Below, in pieces: positions 12,222 through 25,778 of a stretch of 64,000 nt of DNA. A program made the translations under genes and the position numbers. Origin of the DNA: Harmothoe impar (Eukaryota; Annelida; Polychaeta; Phyllodocida; Polynoidae); assembly GCA_947462335.1 (NCBI GenBank), contig OX381704.1, forward strand, positions 44,582,942 to 44,646,941, given 5' to 3'. The notes under the pieces were generated by a model, which made no database searches, had not been told where the DNA came from, and was given only the letters and a program-made list of their open reading frames with translations. Position 1 is the stretch's first letter, and every line of letters begins with the position of its first letter.

Positions 12222-12474
12222 TAACCCGCTAAGGGCCGGATAGCGTCAAATACACGATACCCTTAAGTTGTCATGATGCATGCATTGCGAGTGACTCGCC
12301 AAGGCTACATCAATTAACCATGTCAATCCAATGAAGGGCGGCATGATACACGAATGCAGAATTGGCCAGTCAATCACCAGGGTATACATGTATGCATCAC
12401 GACGAAAATGAGAATAGAACTGCACATTAAAGCACTTTGCATTAAAGCACTATGTGGTCCTTATGGGGTTAAAT
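12222..12474. repeat. Dispersed TTAACCC/GCGAGT palindromic repeat, fullest copy
   Basis: About 250 bp, starting TTAACCCGCTAAGGGCCGG and ending GGTCCTTATGGGGTTAA, so the ends form an imperfect inverted repeat. The interior carries CATGATGCATGCATTGCGAG and, inverted, CATGATACACGAATGCAG. Related copies occur near 1035, 9573, 13620, 17890, 18290, 28480, 28970, 30030 and 38421. The ends suggest a MITE-like element. No coding capacity is seen. Confidence 0.6.
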
Positions 12475-12913
12475 TAGAAGTTGATGTAGGACACGTGTAG
12501 GGAGGGGAGAGAGGCTGAGTGGGTGATGGAGTAAGATGAATTCAGGTCCACTCCATCAGGTCTCAATCACAGCCACAGTCACTTCTCAATCTCATCACCA
12601 CCACCATCTCCACCCCATTATAGTCCCTTCAGCCTACCCCCCACACCCACCGGTCATTTCCTGCGCAGGGGCATTCCTTCCATGTAAAGGATTATGTAAC
12701 CCCAGTTCTTACCGTCTCCCATTGTCAAAAGAGCAGTAATGAGTGAGATGACCCTTGTCAAAAGGGCTGTAGTGAGTGGGTTCATCATGGCCAAAACGGC
12801 AGTAGTGAGTGAGGTGACCATTGCCAAAAGGCAGAATTCATGGATTTCTCTTTTGGAGAAAGCATCCATCGGATTTGAAATGAATCATCTGTTTGTTTAC
12901 ACGATTTTATATT

Positions 12914-13522
12914 GTCAGTGCCTCGGCCCCTGAACTGATAGCTACTGTTGTCAGTGCCTCTATCCCTAAACTGATGGCTACTGTTGTCAGTATCTCGGCC
13001 CCTACACTGATGGCTACTTGTGTCAGTGCCTGTCTCTTAACTGATGGCTACTTGTGTCAGTGCCTCTGTCTCTTAACTGATGGCTACTGTTGTCAGTGTC
13101 TCTGAACTGATGGCTACTGTTCTCAGTGCCTCTGCCCCTGAACTGATGGCTACTGTTGACAGTGCCTCTATCCCTGAACTGATGGCTACTGTTGTCCTTG
13201 CCTCGGCCCCTGCACTGATGGCTACTTGTGTCAGTGCCTCTGTCTCTTAACCCTGATGGCTACTGTTGTCAGTGCCTCTATCCCTAAACTGATGGCTACT
13301 GTTGTCTATGCCTCGACCCCTGGACTGATGGCTACTGTTGTCAGTGCCTCTGTCTCTGAACTAATGGCTCCTGTTGGCAGTGCCTCTGCCCCTGAACTGA
13401 TGGCTACTGTTGGCAGTGCCTCTGAACTAATGGCTACTGTTCTCAGTGCCTCTGCCCCTGGACTGATGGCTAATGTTGTCAGTGCCTGGCCCCCTGTATC
13501 AGTGGCTACTGTTGTCAATGTT
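12914..13522 (+). repeat. Minisatellite, about 36-bp unit
   Basis: About 15 or more imperfect copies of a unit close to CTGATGGCTACTGTTGTCAG followed by TGCCTCTGCCCCTGAA. Some units are shortened, and point changes are spread across them. One frame stays open for 130 codons from 13226 because the unit length is a multiple of three; I treat that ORF as a by-product of the repeat. Confidence 0.85.
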
Positions 13523-13619
13523 GGGCGGCACGCAGACAGCCTGACGACGCCTGTCACCATGGACGCTGTCCTTCCACCTGCGGCGCAGAATGAAATCGGC
13601 GTGAGTGGACTTGATTAGC

Positions 13620-13882
13620 TCAGTGAGCTATTTTAAACCTCTAAGGATGGGAAGATGCCATTGTTGTCATGGTCCACCAATGCAGCACTTGTTGGTACTT
13701 GTGTATTTCTTAGATCACCGGTGCTGCATTGGTGCATCATGTCAGATCTTCAGGACTGTATCAACATCTGCGAGATCAACTTTTTTTTATATGAATACAG
13801 CACCGTAGAGTTACTCACCATATTCATAGACAACACTGTCAAAAGGACATTAAAGCGATATGCCGCCCTTTGAGGGTTAACT
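13620..13882. repeat. Dispersed palindromic repeat copy
   Basis: The arms TCATGGTCCACCAATGCAGC (13668-13687) and GCTGCATTGGTGCATCATG (13724-13742) form an inverted pair. The right end has CCGCCCTTTGAGGGTTAA, matching the right end of the 12222-12474 copy. Confidence 0.55.
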
Positions 13883-14906
13883 GGGTGAGCTGCTCTAATA
13901 CATCAGTGGGAGCAGCTGCCGGTGTGCGGACAGGACAGGTGACGCGTGTGGTGGCACCGGGATGGGACAGGGCGGCTGGTTTACACTGACAACTCAAGAT
14001 ATTGATATACTCAGGCAAAACAATGAAATAATTGTTTGTTACCGATGCTTTCAATGTTGATGCCAGATAGGTATTTATGTACACATGCAGACAACTGAGG
14101 ATATCATTGTCTGCATAGTTAGGAATAAATAACTGAGTAAACGGTGATTTCTTTTATTGCAAAAGAGTGCTAGGGTCCATCGAGAGTATAGCATAAAAAA
14201 CATATTTCAAAAGTTCTTATAGTCTGGAATTAATTCAGTACGGCCTGGTATATTTGAAACATGTGTTTCCTTTGGCCTAAAGGGCCCTGCACGCTGCAGT
14301 AAAGACCGTGACTCGGGCCCTGTGTGATGATTGTGTGTACGGTTTATTTTCTGTTCGTTTGGGCCGAGAGTCTGCTGGGGTGAGACATTATCATACATTG
14401 TAGCCCTCGTACACACACAGCCCTTGTAGTACTCATGGATGTAGCAAGAGCTGAGTAGTGCAATATTCACAGGGATAATACACACATGGATCGGTAACTA
14501 TAATGTCCTGAGATGGGAAGGGAAAGGCAAACAGTGGAATACAGTTCTATTACATCCCATATTTTTATTAATGATCTAGTTCATCCGGAGCTGTTCATCT
14601 TATTCCAACGATGTATGCTAGCCAAATTCTTGCCAGCATTTTATCAATCCTCATATTCCATTTGTAAATTATCCGGTGTTATAAATTCTCCTTTGCTGTG
14701 TAGTCTTGAGATATGACATGTAGATCATGCATACCCATTTAAAAGCATTTCAAAATATAACCAAAGGACCAAGGCGGTATCTCTTTCTTTTCCAGTGATG
14801 CCCTCCCCACTTTGTTCCCATCAACCTGCGTGGTGCCCAGGGGGCAGAGGGTGGCCGCGCGTGCCGCGTCACTTTAAATTGTTGCCGCCCTGTGAGCACA
14901 CAAACT
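13883..14906. other. Non-coding
   Basis: No supported gene. The last 130 bases become GC-rich and lead into the CRE/nuclear-receptor half-site cluster at 14907. Confidence 0.4.
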
Positions 14907-14975
14907 GATGACGTAGTTAACGTCATCTGGTCAGCGGTCACTGGTCAAGTTGAAGGTCACAGGGGTCAGTGGTCA
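14907..14975. promoter_or_regulatory. CRE-like palindrome plus six GGTCA half-sites
   Basis: GATGACGT and ACGTCATC form an 8-bp inverted repeat with a 5-bp spacer (14907-14927). GGTCA follows at 14929, 14936, 14943, 14955, 14964 and 14971, all in the same orientation. GGTCA is the established core half-site of many nuclear receptors, and TGACGT is a CRE half-site. The density in a 70-bp window suggests a regulatory element; this is inference. Confidence 0.4.
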
Positions 14976-17885
14976 CACGCCACGCCATCTAGCGGCGTGG
15001 AGAGAAGGGGACAGGTGGACCTACAGGTCTCAGAGAACCAACTGTTCCAAGCAGTAAAGATGTTTACATGCTCATTTAATTTTCTTTTGAACTGGCTTTT
15101 TATTAATCTGTTTCTCATCAAGATGATTAGTCAAGCAGAATGGTTACAGGACAATGTACAGATATGCAAACAGGAATAGGCATGTACAAACTATTCTGTC
15201 TGGATTTCTACCCCATATACGAATTCTCAAGTAGACAGATATTCAAATTGTCACTTTTACTATGTCATAATGGCCCTGCTTGCATGTACACTTTCCATCA
15301 TCCCCTGTAGCTCAGAGAGACAATGCCTCGTGTTTTATGACACTGATATCCATTACAGTGGTTATAAAAATCACATTTTATAAAATACACAAACACAAAG
15401 AGAACAGCACTCTTGTTATTCAGATATGCGTTTTAAGCAGCCATGCAGTGTGTGTATGAGAGACATTATCATGATGTGTCATCTGACTCTAAGTGTACGT
15501 TGTTTGTTGTGGGGTTTGACGTCAGTCGGCTACATCCAGGGGGCGGGGACATCCATGTGCGACTCAAATCCGCGGGAAGTGAGACTCCTGCTGAGGGATG
15601 CACTTTATAGTCCAATAGTGTATTAAAGAGTAATTGATATGTTTAGACATTCATGACTCACAAAACCGGAGCAGGTTTTCTTTTTTGAATTTCTAGTGGG
15701 AATATTTGTCTCACTTTATTGGTATCATTTTATCCTAAGTTCCCTTGCGGGTGTATTTTTCCTAAATGATTTCCTTCGTTGATAACGGTACTTTTAAAGC
15801 TAGCGTGAACCCATGTAGCAGTGTAGGCAGAGAGGGGTGTTTTAAAGGTTATTCTCTAGGAAGGAATGGAGTTTATTTTCTATTGTTCGGATTCCCCCAA
15901 TTTAGGAGCAGTTTCTATTAGGCGATCTCATCCACAAGCAATATGGAATGTGATAATTGAGAAACGTCCATATTGGCTGATTGTGACAGAGGTTGTTTAA
16001 TGGCCTCAGTCCACAAAAGTCTTATCAGTGGATAACCGCCCGAAATAAAGCAGTGTCAAGGTGGTGAATTCCTGAACATAAAGTACCATACATAATATTG
16101 ACATGCCCGCAGTTGGTCTCTACAAATTGAAATTCCGATATTCATGGAAAATACATCCCCACTTTTTTATTACATCTTTATCTCGACTGCTTTAGGCGAT
16201 GAGGAGCAGGAACTGGAGGGCAGGTTGCCTAGTTGTGCTTCGTGCTATGTGCGCGGTGTGTGCGTGGTGTGCACGGCTATTGTGGCCACACCCAGTCGTG
16301 CGCGGTGACGTAGAAACGAGATGTATCAGGTACCCCGGGTGACAATGGGAGAAAAGACAAACCACGTCATGAGCCGTGACGTAGGAACGCGCCCAACCGT
16401 GCCGTATACCGTCGCCATGGCTACTTCACCATCTTTGAAGTTTCTGTGAATTAAAAGACGGCACCATCCGGACCAGTTCACTCCTTGACTGTGCTAAAAC
16501 CACAACCTTTAATTATGTGGGATTTGTTTGATTGGGAAGCCGTGATTTCAGTCTTTCCAGTTGACAATCAGAGTTTTCAATCAAATAGAGTAATTGGCTG
16601 CCAATATATAATACTCAATGGACAAAGGGTAGATAGATACTATTGACTCTGATACATGGAATTCTCTATTGTGGTCTACATGAAAGTAACTCGGTTTTAT
16701 TTAAACCTGTAGTTTGTAGTATGGCGTTCTGTCATCCGTGGACCACAATATTGGAGTAATGTCAACCACTGTTTGGTCTGCATGTGGAGATGTTGGTTCG
16801 ATTGTCCTTCCATTGGAATCCAGCTATATAGACAGAGGTCCACGATAATTGGTCTGAACGACAGATTTCTCCACGAGTGGTGCGTTGGATCGTATCACAC
16901 GAGGCGGATGATTTGAGTGGATCTCTGTATTTATTTTATGTAATGCTTGATGAATTTCATCAAAATATACATTTAAAGAGTGGTTTCATAGCTATTTTGG
17001 TGATGTTATCATGGAAAAAAACAGGCCATGGAGAATGAGCATCAGTTTCTCCATGGGGGTGTGGAGAACGGCCATTTTAGTACTTAAGCATGGTTTGCCT
17101 TTTCAGAGCAATTAAGCGGAACTAGTATAGACCCACATGGAATAAATGCCTATATCTGTGAGCAGCCACTCAGAAAGAATACTTCCCATTTCTGCTTGCC
17201 TACCATTTTTTCTCTTCATGATGTTGTCTTATAACCCGGTATTCATAATTTATTAAATAGGTTGTCTCTGCATCCTCTTTGCGTGGTTGCGCACATATAC
17301 ATTGAGAGCTTTCTGATTGTAGAGCACCATCTGTATTTACTGACAATACAAATAGTTTCTTTAGGATAATTCTGTGGGGGCGATGCAAAATGCAGGTCTT
17401 AAACCATGTTATAAATGAGTTCTACCATGCAGTCTTGGTATACTCTGATTAAGACACATAATTAATCTAATATAGGAAGATTACATCCCCACCCCCACAA
17501 TGCATAAGGCACAGGAATGAACGTCCACAATAACACATTGGTAAAGACCAGTGCCATTCACACAAGTCCCTTAAAATGCAAATTACCTCTCCCCAGGGCC
17601 GCCTACCAGCCGGAGTGGCTGCCCTTTTTATGGCTTTTCTTTAGGAGAGCTTCGTTTTATACCCGCAGCGATATGAATCACTTCGTAAAATTAACCATGA
17701 ATGCATAACGAATGATTCCGATTTGTAAAAGTGTCCCTGTGCCGCTGTCTTAAATCCCACTTTTCAGCTGTAAAACAAAAGTATGAGCTGCAGAGCTGAG
17801 GTTTTTACTTTCTCGCTGGCTGTGGATTCTTACGTTTTGCCTTTGTTTTTGCTCATTGTATTTCAGCAGGCAGATGTTTGCTTAA
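14976..17885. other. Non-coding, one small GC-rich island
   Basis: No gene recognised. About 16190-16430 is GC-rich and contains GTGACGTAG and GCCATGGCTAC. The rest is AT-rich unique-looking sequence. Confidence 0.4.
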
Positions 17886-18068
17886 TGGTAACCATTTAAG
17901 GACAGCATCGTTTGTTGTCATGACGCACCGACGCAGTGTCGGCGAGTAACTCGCCAGCACCAAATTGGTACATTATCCCAACTCTTCATCAACCTCATAG
18001 AGTCAGTATTATTCTGTATGCAACACTGGTGAGTTACTCGCCGGGTCTGCATTCATGCACCATGACGT
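17886..18068. repeat. Dispersed palindromic repeat copy with GGCGAGTAACTCGCC
   Basis: The left arm contains GTCATGACGCACC and CGGCGAGTAACTCGCC. The right arm contains GGTGAGTTACTCGCC and GCATTCATGCACCATGAC. The arms are inverted relative to each other, and each contains its own small palindrome around GAGTTACTC. Confidence 0.6.
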
Positions 18069-18289
18069 CAAAGGAACAGAGTGAAATATGCTTCCTTAAA
18101 GGACTAACGATCCGCTATGAATATGGTCATTCCCCTGCCGCTGAGGATGACATTCTGAGTGAAATAAAACGTAAAAAGACCACACTGCTTCCGTAAAGAA
18201 GCTACCCGCGTATTCATTTTACCACATCAGCAGAAGCCTTCCGCCTACTTCTTGAACCTCATGTAGCATATGGTACTTTAATGCATTGA

Positions 18290-18545
18290 GCCTAATTAGT
18301 CATGTTGCATGGCTGTACCAGCGAGTATCTCGCTGGTACAAGTGACTTACTCCCCTATGTTGTATTCAAACATCGTGTTGTCTCTGTGGGGCCCTGTGAC
18401 GTCGATGAACTCCCCGAGGGTCGAGGTGATCCAGGAATACTATGCCAGCGAGTTACTCGCCAGTGCTGTATTGGTTACATCATGATAACCAATGAACATG
18501 GCGCACACCTGCCGTGCTTGGGGCATCATGCATGTCATCGTTAGA
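18290..18545. repeat. Dispersed palindromic repeat copy
   Basis: The left part has ACCAGCGAGTATCTCGCTGGT, a near-perfect palindrome (18317-18337). The right part has GCCAGCGAGTTACTCGCC and GTATTGGTTACATCATGA. Same family as 17886-18068, about 220 bp downstream of it. Confidence 0.55.
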
Positions 18546-21251
18546 ATGATTAATAACATGGGAAGATTCTTTTCTTGATACGCATACATCTCTCCGCTGG
18601 TTGATTTTACTATCAAATGGTCTCCACTGGAAAGATCAGCCCACCGTGGGATGTCAAGTGCATGGTCATACACATGTTGGGGTCTCCACGAGAAGCAGGT
18701 CCAAAACAAAACTGGGAAATGCGCCATTTGGGAGCAATTAGCCCTTGGTGTGGAGGGTGGTTGGCGGGTGTGGCACGGTGGTGGCACGGTGTGGCACGGT
18801 GGTCGGACAGTAAGGTTGGCGTGGGACGTGTGCATGACGGGTGTCACCAGCTTCAAGTCACGCGATCAGAAACTCACACCCCAACCAGCTCTAAGATGTG
18901 TACCCCATGCATATCCCGAAACATGTTTGTATTGAAAAATGTTATATCAACAGTGAATCTACTGGATATAAAATATGTGAATTCAGGACGTGTGTCTTAT
19001 CAAAGGAACGATGTACATGTATACTGTACTATACTATTAAGTACTGTTAACCTATTACTCCCCACTCTCATGTTTCAACATGGTAGGGATATCCTAGCCC
19101 TCGACTTTATCTCTGAAGTTTATAAAGATTTCGGAAGCAGTATGGATGCCATGTTATTGTTCTGGGTGTATCCAAACTCCCTGATAAGAGATATCACTGC
19201 ATGGGTGTGTCCCTTGGTGATTCCGATATCCGCACCGCGATAAGGGTTGTGCCCATGCATCTTATCGGTTGTTATCAGCCTGTGCCACGAGGGCCATAAC
19301 CAGCACTCGATATTCATATGTTCAAATGTCCGCATGAGAGCCAAGAACAATTCTTCCTTTACTGAACGGTGTACTTCCCTCGTGTACGGCTGTGGAGTAC
19401 ATAATTATATATGCCTTTGGAAACACACTTTATCTTGTAACTTTATATTATCGCGACCGTTCAATGATAGGACTGATAGCTACTTTATCCTATAGCCCCA
19501 CCGCTTTTGGGTAGTTTTTCTTAAACAAATTTAAACTTTATTGCTTGAAAAGAGTACATTAGTTTGACCATGAGTCTTTCGTCCATGATATACATGTATC
19601 ACATTTAATAATATAGTATCTGGCATAAAGATGATGTCGTTTATTTGACCTCATGTAAAAAATGTCTGTGGAAGTGGTATTTGCATATTATGATGTTTGT
19701 ATGTATCTTGGCTTTAGTCTAAGGACTCTACTTGTAGAGGATTTCTGCCAATAAAAATTATTAAACTCAAACTCAAAACTCATTCATTAGCAAGGAAATA
19801 TGATACATGAAAAGATGCGTCAAGCAACAAAGTCGTGATAGACTCGTCAGATAACTGTTGTGTGAGCCATACCACAAATATATTACAGGAATAATAATAA
19901 ACATAACATTTATGTTTGAGCAAGATGGACGGTGAACAGTTTGATTTGATAGTTTTTCTGTGTTTGCGTATAATATATACATGTCTAATACAGAACAACG
20001 AGCCATGCTTTTGGAGGGAGTCAGAGACAGAGACAGATAGAAGACACACATGGCGAGAGGAAGGTAGAAACCGAAATAGACAGACAGAGACAGACAGATA
20101 GACAGACAGAGACAGAGAGTATGGGGTGATTCACTCTGGCTGCAGCCACATTTCCCGAGCCACTCTCAAGCGGCGCCACATACACCTGTCTGCGCGCGCA
20201 GCACCTTATCAGACCTGCGGTAAAAACGTCACTAATGAGGCTAAAAGAGGTCCCCACCCCCGGCCCCAGCCCCCAACCCCCTCCTCCCCCTCCTCCCCCA
20301 CCGGCCGGCCGCTTCCCATGCCTCTCAATGTAACCACTCACAGTCACGGAGTGGCTGTCTATTGTCTGCTAGCAGGAGTCACAGAGGAGCATGTGCAAAA
20401 TAATTGTTCCTGACGAGGACCAATCACTGACATGTTGTGTGCGGTGGGGTGGGTGAATACCCATGTGCAGCACTTAGCTCTGTGGTCAGGTGGTTTGTTT
20501 GATCTGTGATTAGTTTGGCTGCCAATCTGTAAGCTCCGCAGGTGAATTTTATTGTTAATGTGAAAATTGGAAATCTAATCAGCATGTGATGGTTTAAATA
20601 TACAGTGGTGTTGTGGATCAGGCTTGGTCCTAGTCACACAGGGAACATGTTCAACCCCACCCAATGATGTTTGAATTACTTCTGTACACTTCTTGTCCTT
20701 ATTCACAAAGTTATTCACAAAGTTACAGGATGATGAAATAGTTATATAGCACACTTTATTTAATGCAAAATCTTCCTGAGGCCATAAAAAGTGCTTCAAA
20801 ATTAATGCATGCTCTAAAAATCTAAGGCAGCTAGATCAGATTGCATACATGTATACGTATAAGGCCTCAACTTGAATTGACTTGTGACCTGTGGCACTGA
20901 CTCGTAATTCGGCTTTGACTCATGGATCGCAAAATCAACTCAAATAACCCCAAAAAGGCATAAGAAAGGTATCCGGGGTCGGGTAACCTGAAACACAACT
21001 TTTCGCTAGATACTTGACCCTGGTCCGAGGGTCTGGCTAGATACGAGGGACCCAAGCCTGAGCCAGACGTATATCATAAATGATATATAGGCTCAGCTAC
21101 CCCAAGGTAGCTCAAGTTCTTGGTCGTTTGATTCACATATGATTCTCCATATGACAATGTAGGATGCTCACTGCAGTATAGGATTTAGCCCGGTCCTGTA
21201 GTGGGTCCGCCATCTGTGAATTTCTATGATATTTTCAATTAGTATATTATC
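18546..21251. other. Non-coding with simple repeats and a GC-rich island
   Basis: No supported gene. About 19500-19776 resembles a retroelement 3' end: a polyadenylation-like CAATAAAAATTATTAAACTC followed by a short ACTCAA repeat. About 20025-20120 is a (GACA)n-rich microsatellite. About 20150-20330 is GC-rich with CCGGCCGGCC. A short hairpin with arms CTGAGCC/GGCTCAG and TATATCAT/ATGATATA lies at 21059-21097. Confidence 0.4.
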
Positions 21252-21517
21252 AGGTTAGCCTGACATTAACGTCCGAACCTATACTACTTACATGCAGCAA
21301 ACAATGCCATGTATACCGCAGCGGGCACGAGAACTTCATTATTTCACACCTCTTGTATATTGCATACAGCTAGTGGTATAAATAACTATATAATGCTATA
21401 AGGCTCCCTTCACTGTATTATGCGCACAGCTTGGTACTCGTCCTGTAACTACTATGTACATGCATGTATAGCTGCATGTAAGTAGTATAGGTTTGTAGGT
21501 TAGTCTCTGGCTAACCT
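21252..21517. mobile_element. Foldback element with about 47-bp inverted arms
   Basis: The left arm begins AGGTTAGCC and continues to AACCTATACTACTTACATGC. The right arm is its imperfect reverse complement, ending GGCTAACCT. Total 266 bp with no ORF. The target duplication is unclear, so class is uncertain; MITE-like. Confidence 0.6.
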
Positions 21518-24500
21518 CATAACCGACCTAGAATATTATATGCTAGAGCAGTACTGTACAGTACTCGCCCTAGAGATTGCAAAGGCTTTTGGTGAGTGGT
21601 TTATTTCCCATAGGAAAATATACACGTTTAGAGTAATTGCTTTCGATACGTTTAGTTTTATAAACCATTTATAACCATACTTAGCTACAATTGTGTCTTA
21701 CATTCTCTAACCTTTGACTTGGCCCACTCTTCATTGCTCAATTGGTGACCTTGACCTCTATATATATGCCAAAACATTGCGATACTACTTTGCTCTTCTG
21801 TTCAATAGAATACACTTCTAGATTTTTTCCCGCGGCACTGGCAACCATTGAAAACCTATGCATTTGATTAGAGCCAGGCTAAATGTGTTATAGTGTATGT
21901 AGTGTGCTAAATGTATCAAATACGTTATAGATTAAGCCTGCCAAAACACTGTAACACATGCATAAATAACCAATGTGGTTTGTGTCATGACCTGCGAGCT
22001 AACTGGCGTACAGCTTGTGTAGTAGTCTTTACACCATAACACAGCGATGTGATTTATGCCGACATCCAGCAATGTCAAATCTCTATCTACATCTACATGC
22101 TTTATTATCGTAACCAGATAACACATCGCCGCTTATTTATTACACTAAACACTGCCCATGTCCTATTTAGGCAATGTTTGATAAATGTGTGTAATATCGC
22201 CCAGCAGTGACTTATATATAGCGGCAATATGGTGGCACTATAGGGGCGGTAGAGGAGGGCGGAACCGTGGAGCGTGGCCGTGACGTCGGCATGACGCTGT
22301 GGCGTTACATTGAGGACGCTTCCTCCCGTGCACGGCCATGCGCCGCCCTGCCCGCCACACCGCGCCCCCTGCCGCCCGCGCCGTCAATTAACCACCTGCC
22401 GCCCGGCGCCCATCAGCCCAGCCAATCACAGCGCGCCTACACCGTCTCTGCGGAAATAGCCAGGACATCCGGTCTCCAATCCAACTTTCCAGCCTCTTCA
22501 TTGGCATTGGCCGGGCTTCATGCATGTTTTATCAAGACCCTTCCCCGGCCCCATTGTCATCTAGCCCCCGGTGCCAGCAAGGGCTAATGTTCTTTTCAGC
22601 GCGTGGCGAAAAAGCACCTGCCCTCGGCCAGCGCGGCCGGCCCGGGGGCTGATTGAAATTGAAGCCCAGGATGATTTAGTAGTGTATCGGAGTTGTTGAT
22701 TGCGTTCTTTTACATCCGAACCTGACAAACTAATCCTGAGAAGTCGCACAACGTCTGGTCTCATTTCATGTTAAATGTCGGGCGTTTCCCCGAACCGGAA
22801 GCGTCGACAGCCCGCGCCTGCGCACACGCCTGCGTCTCGGAAATCGACTTGGGTGCGGCGCTCTGTTTAATTGGCCGCAAAATCTTAAGCGCTATCCGGC
22901 ATTTTTGTCGGCGGCCGGCCTTCACGTGGTGAAAACTGATCGGCCTTTGGCAACATAGCGTCTTGGACATAAAGAACTTTCCGGCTGCAGGAATAACGAC
23001 TTGCCTGCCACTCATGCATATTTTATCAGGTCCAAATCGACAGCTTTGCGTGATAGGCAAGTTTGTGTAGGCGGTGAGGCGGACAAGGGGCGGGTGTCAG
23101 GGATGGAGGCAGGTTCTGGTGGTCGGACGGTGCATGGGCGCAGGATGCAGGCTGGACTGCAGTATACAGGACAGGCCGCTGCTACTGGTGCTAGAGCTTT
23201 AGGCAACATGCCGCTGCACTTTTGGGGAAAGTGGTCAGTTTGATCAAGAAATGAAGGGTAAATCATTGAGTATGGACAGTTTTGTCACATGGACCACACC
23301 TTTCTAATAAACTAATGGTATTTCAGTACTTCAATTTGCCACCCCCAGTGATATCCACGTCCCCTAAAAGATGAAAAGTATAACCTATGGTAGCGTCCTC
23401 TCTGGCCATCAAATGATTTGACACACGTTGAACATTGCTGTGTGGCGTTTCACTGATATGCGCCGGGACATGACTAAATGGGAGGGGTACTGAGCAGGGC
23501 TACATTGCATCTGGATGCATATGAAGAAGGGGAAGACAAGAGAAGAGCAGTATATAATTATAGACTGCTAACAGCAATGTAAAATGACAGCTCCTGGCGG
23601 TGAGTATTGGGAGGTCCATGTATTCAGGTGGCAGTCGGTGGCAGGTTCTCCCCCTAAGGTTATACTGCTGGTGGGGCAGGGAGGGGGCAGCAGGCTGTGA
23701 GCTGTGGGCGCGGAAGGCGGGTATTTTGCCCGTGTCCACTACTATAATAGTCTCCCCTACAGCAGGTACATATATATATATATAGAGGTATCTGGGGGAG
23801 GGGTGGGGAGGGTATTGGGAGGGAAATGTTCCTGCAACAGGTATAGGTATTAGATTGCGATGAGACGGGAGTATGATAATTATAGGCTCTAGACTCATAA
23901 AGTATATGTACACGCGGAGGGGGTCTATTTTTTCTTAGAAATTTTGCGTAGGCCTATATAGACCCCTTACTGTAATGCTTACAAGAGCTTTAGGGGGTGG
24001 GTCATGATGACTAGCGTTTCCGCACTAAGAACTATAAGGTAAGAGATCCACCATTTCTAGACAAATAGTAATTAGTTTACCTGAAAATGTTTACCTCAAA
24101 AGAACATCACAGTGCACTGCTAACCATCTCGATAGCATTTATCATACCACACCTAATCTCACGGCACCTTATGGAATTTAATGGCTGCGCACTGTGGAGG
24201 ACCTGCAACCTCGGAATAGGTGGTGTGTGTGAGTGGGCGGGGGGAGGAGGCCCGGGGAGGCCGCGCCGCAGCGAGACGAACTGCCGGCAGGAAATAGCGC
24301 CCTTCACCGGGTGATCGATCTCCGCGCCGCCCGGGCCCCGCTCCACGGGAAAGGGGGAAAATTATTAATGATGTGTGGGGCTAAACAATGATGTGGGGCA
24401 GGCAAGGGGCTATTTAATTGGGGTCTCTGTGTGAGTGCGGCAACTGGGCACGGCGCATAAATCCACCTCTCTCCATACAAACAAAAGCTGCGCTCTCCTG

Positions 24501-25058
24501 GCCCGCCTTACCTCCCCACTATAGTGACGTCACGGGCAAGTTAAATGAAAGGACCCCCAGGTTAGTGTGACGTGTCGTAGTGACATGCTCCTGTCATGTG
24601 ACATTTATTCTAAATTGAAGTTAAATGCTTAAATGTTCATGCTGACAGGTCTGGTCATAGCACCAGAGCCAGACCGCCTTACACTATACACATGAAGTAG
24701 TATATGGAAAGCGGCCTGTTTTGTTGGTTGCGTTTTATTACTCATGCATTAGTACGATATTATGGACCAAAAGCAATTGATCTAAACGTGCATGAAGTAT
24801 TAACTTATGTACAATACGCCTGTCCGATGTCATCAATTGGTAGCCTAAAAGAATGAAGCAATTGCATCTAAAATGGTATTACCTATACCACATGGTTTAC
24901 CGATATATATGTACATGAGCTTACATGGTCTGGCCCATGATCTAAATATGTACAATGTATCAGGTTAGTACATGTATACAAATGTAGCCATGCACTGTAT
25001 CATTAGATTTGAACATTTTCAGATAAATCTTTGTTACTTTATGACTAACCATTAAGTA
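21518..25058. other. Non-coding with two GC-rich islands
   Basis: No supported gene. GC-rich islands lie at about 22240-22960 (with GCCAATCACAG and CCTGCGCAC) and 24190-24350. The first includes AT-rich homeodomain-like motifs (GTCAATTAACC) in a CpG-rich context, typical of candidate cis-regulatory DNA. A (TA)n tract is at about 23768-23784. Confidence 0.4.
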
Positions 25059-25778
25059 CACTGAAAACCCTAGCCCTATGGAAAGGTCCTCAGTGCAGAT
25101 GACTGGCGGTGATCATTCCCAGTTGATCACCTAAAGTCATCACAGTGATGACCTTAGGTGATCAACTTGAGGACACAATTTTGCCACTAGATGGCTCTAC
25201 TATACAACAATGTAACAAACAGCCCATGCTCTAGGTGATCTATTGGTTAATACCTATAATAATTCTGATCAAATAAGGATATAAACTGGAGGATATAAAG
25301 AATACTACCATACTATCAAGCTAAGTAATTTAAAAGATGATTGTGGCAGAATTACCAAAAGCCTAGATGTGTATAGATATAGACACCTTTTTGGTCTATG
25401 AAACCATTATCACAAATGGAAGGAGTGACTGTTGCTTGTTACATACACACACATGCCTTTATATGGTGCCTGTTATAAGGGATGGCCATGCTAGGCATAT
25501 GATTGGGAGGGGTAATTATAACAGTATCTCTAAATACCACTTCATAATGAAGACAGATCAAAAACTGTACGACAGTCATCAGATTGACTACTCAGGGTTA
25601 TCATATTGATGACTCTGCGTCCTATTAGATCTTGCATAAAAGGTGATCAATATGATGACCCTGGGTCCTCACATATGATCACTCTAAAGAGGACCAGGTA
25701 CTCCGCCAGGGCACCATCAATATGATCACCCTAAGGTCATCACTACTGATCACCTTATGGGCCATAGGGTTTTCAGTG
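25059..25778. mobile_element. TIR element, CACTGAAAACC family, copy 1 (720 bp)
   Basis: Starts CACTGAAAACCCTA and ends TAGGGTTTTCAGTG, flanked by TA on both sides. The interior has many direct and inverted copies of a motif like GTGATCACCTAAGGTCATCA near both ends. No transposase is seen. A second, shorter member is at 53179-53647. Confidence 0.75.

Noticed and set aside
13226..13618. 130-codon ORF in the minisatellite
   Set aside because: Explained by the 36-bp repeat unit being a multiple of three.
18617..19243. 208-codon plus-strand ORF
   Set aside because: Overlaps Trp/Gly-rich simple sequence (GTGGCACGGTGG repeats) and has no domain or conserved features.
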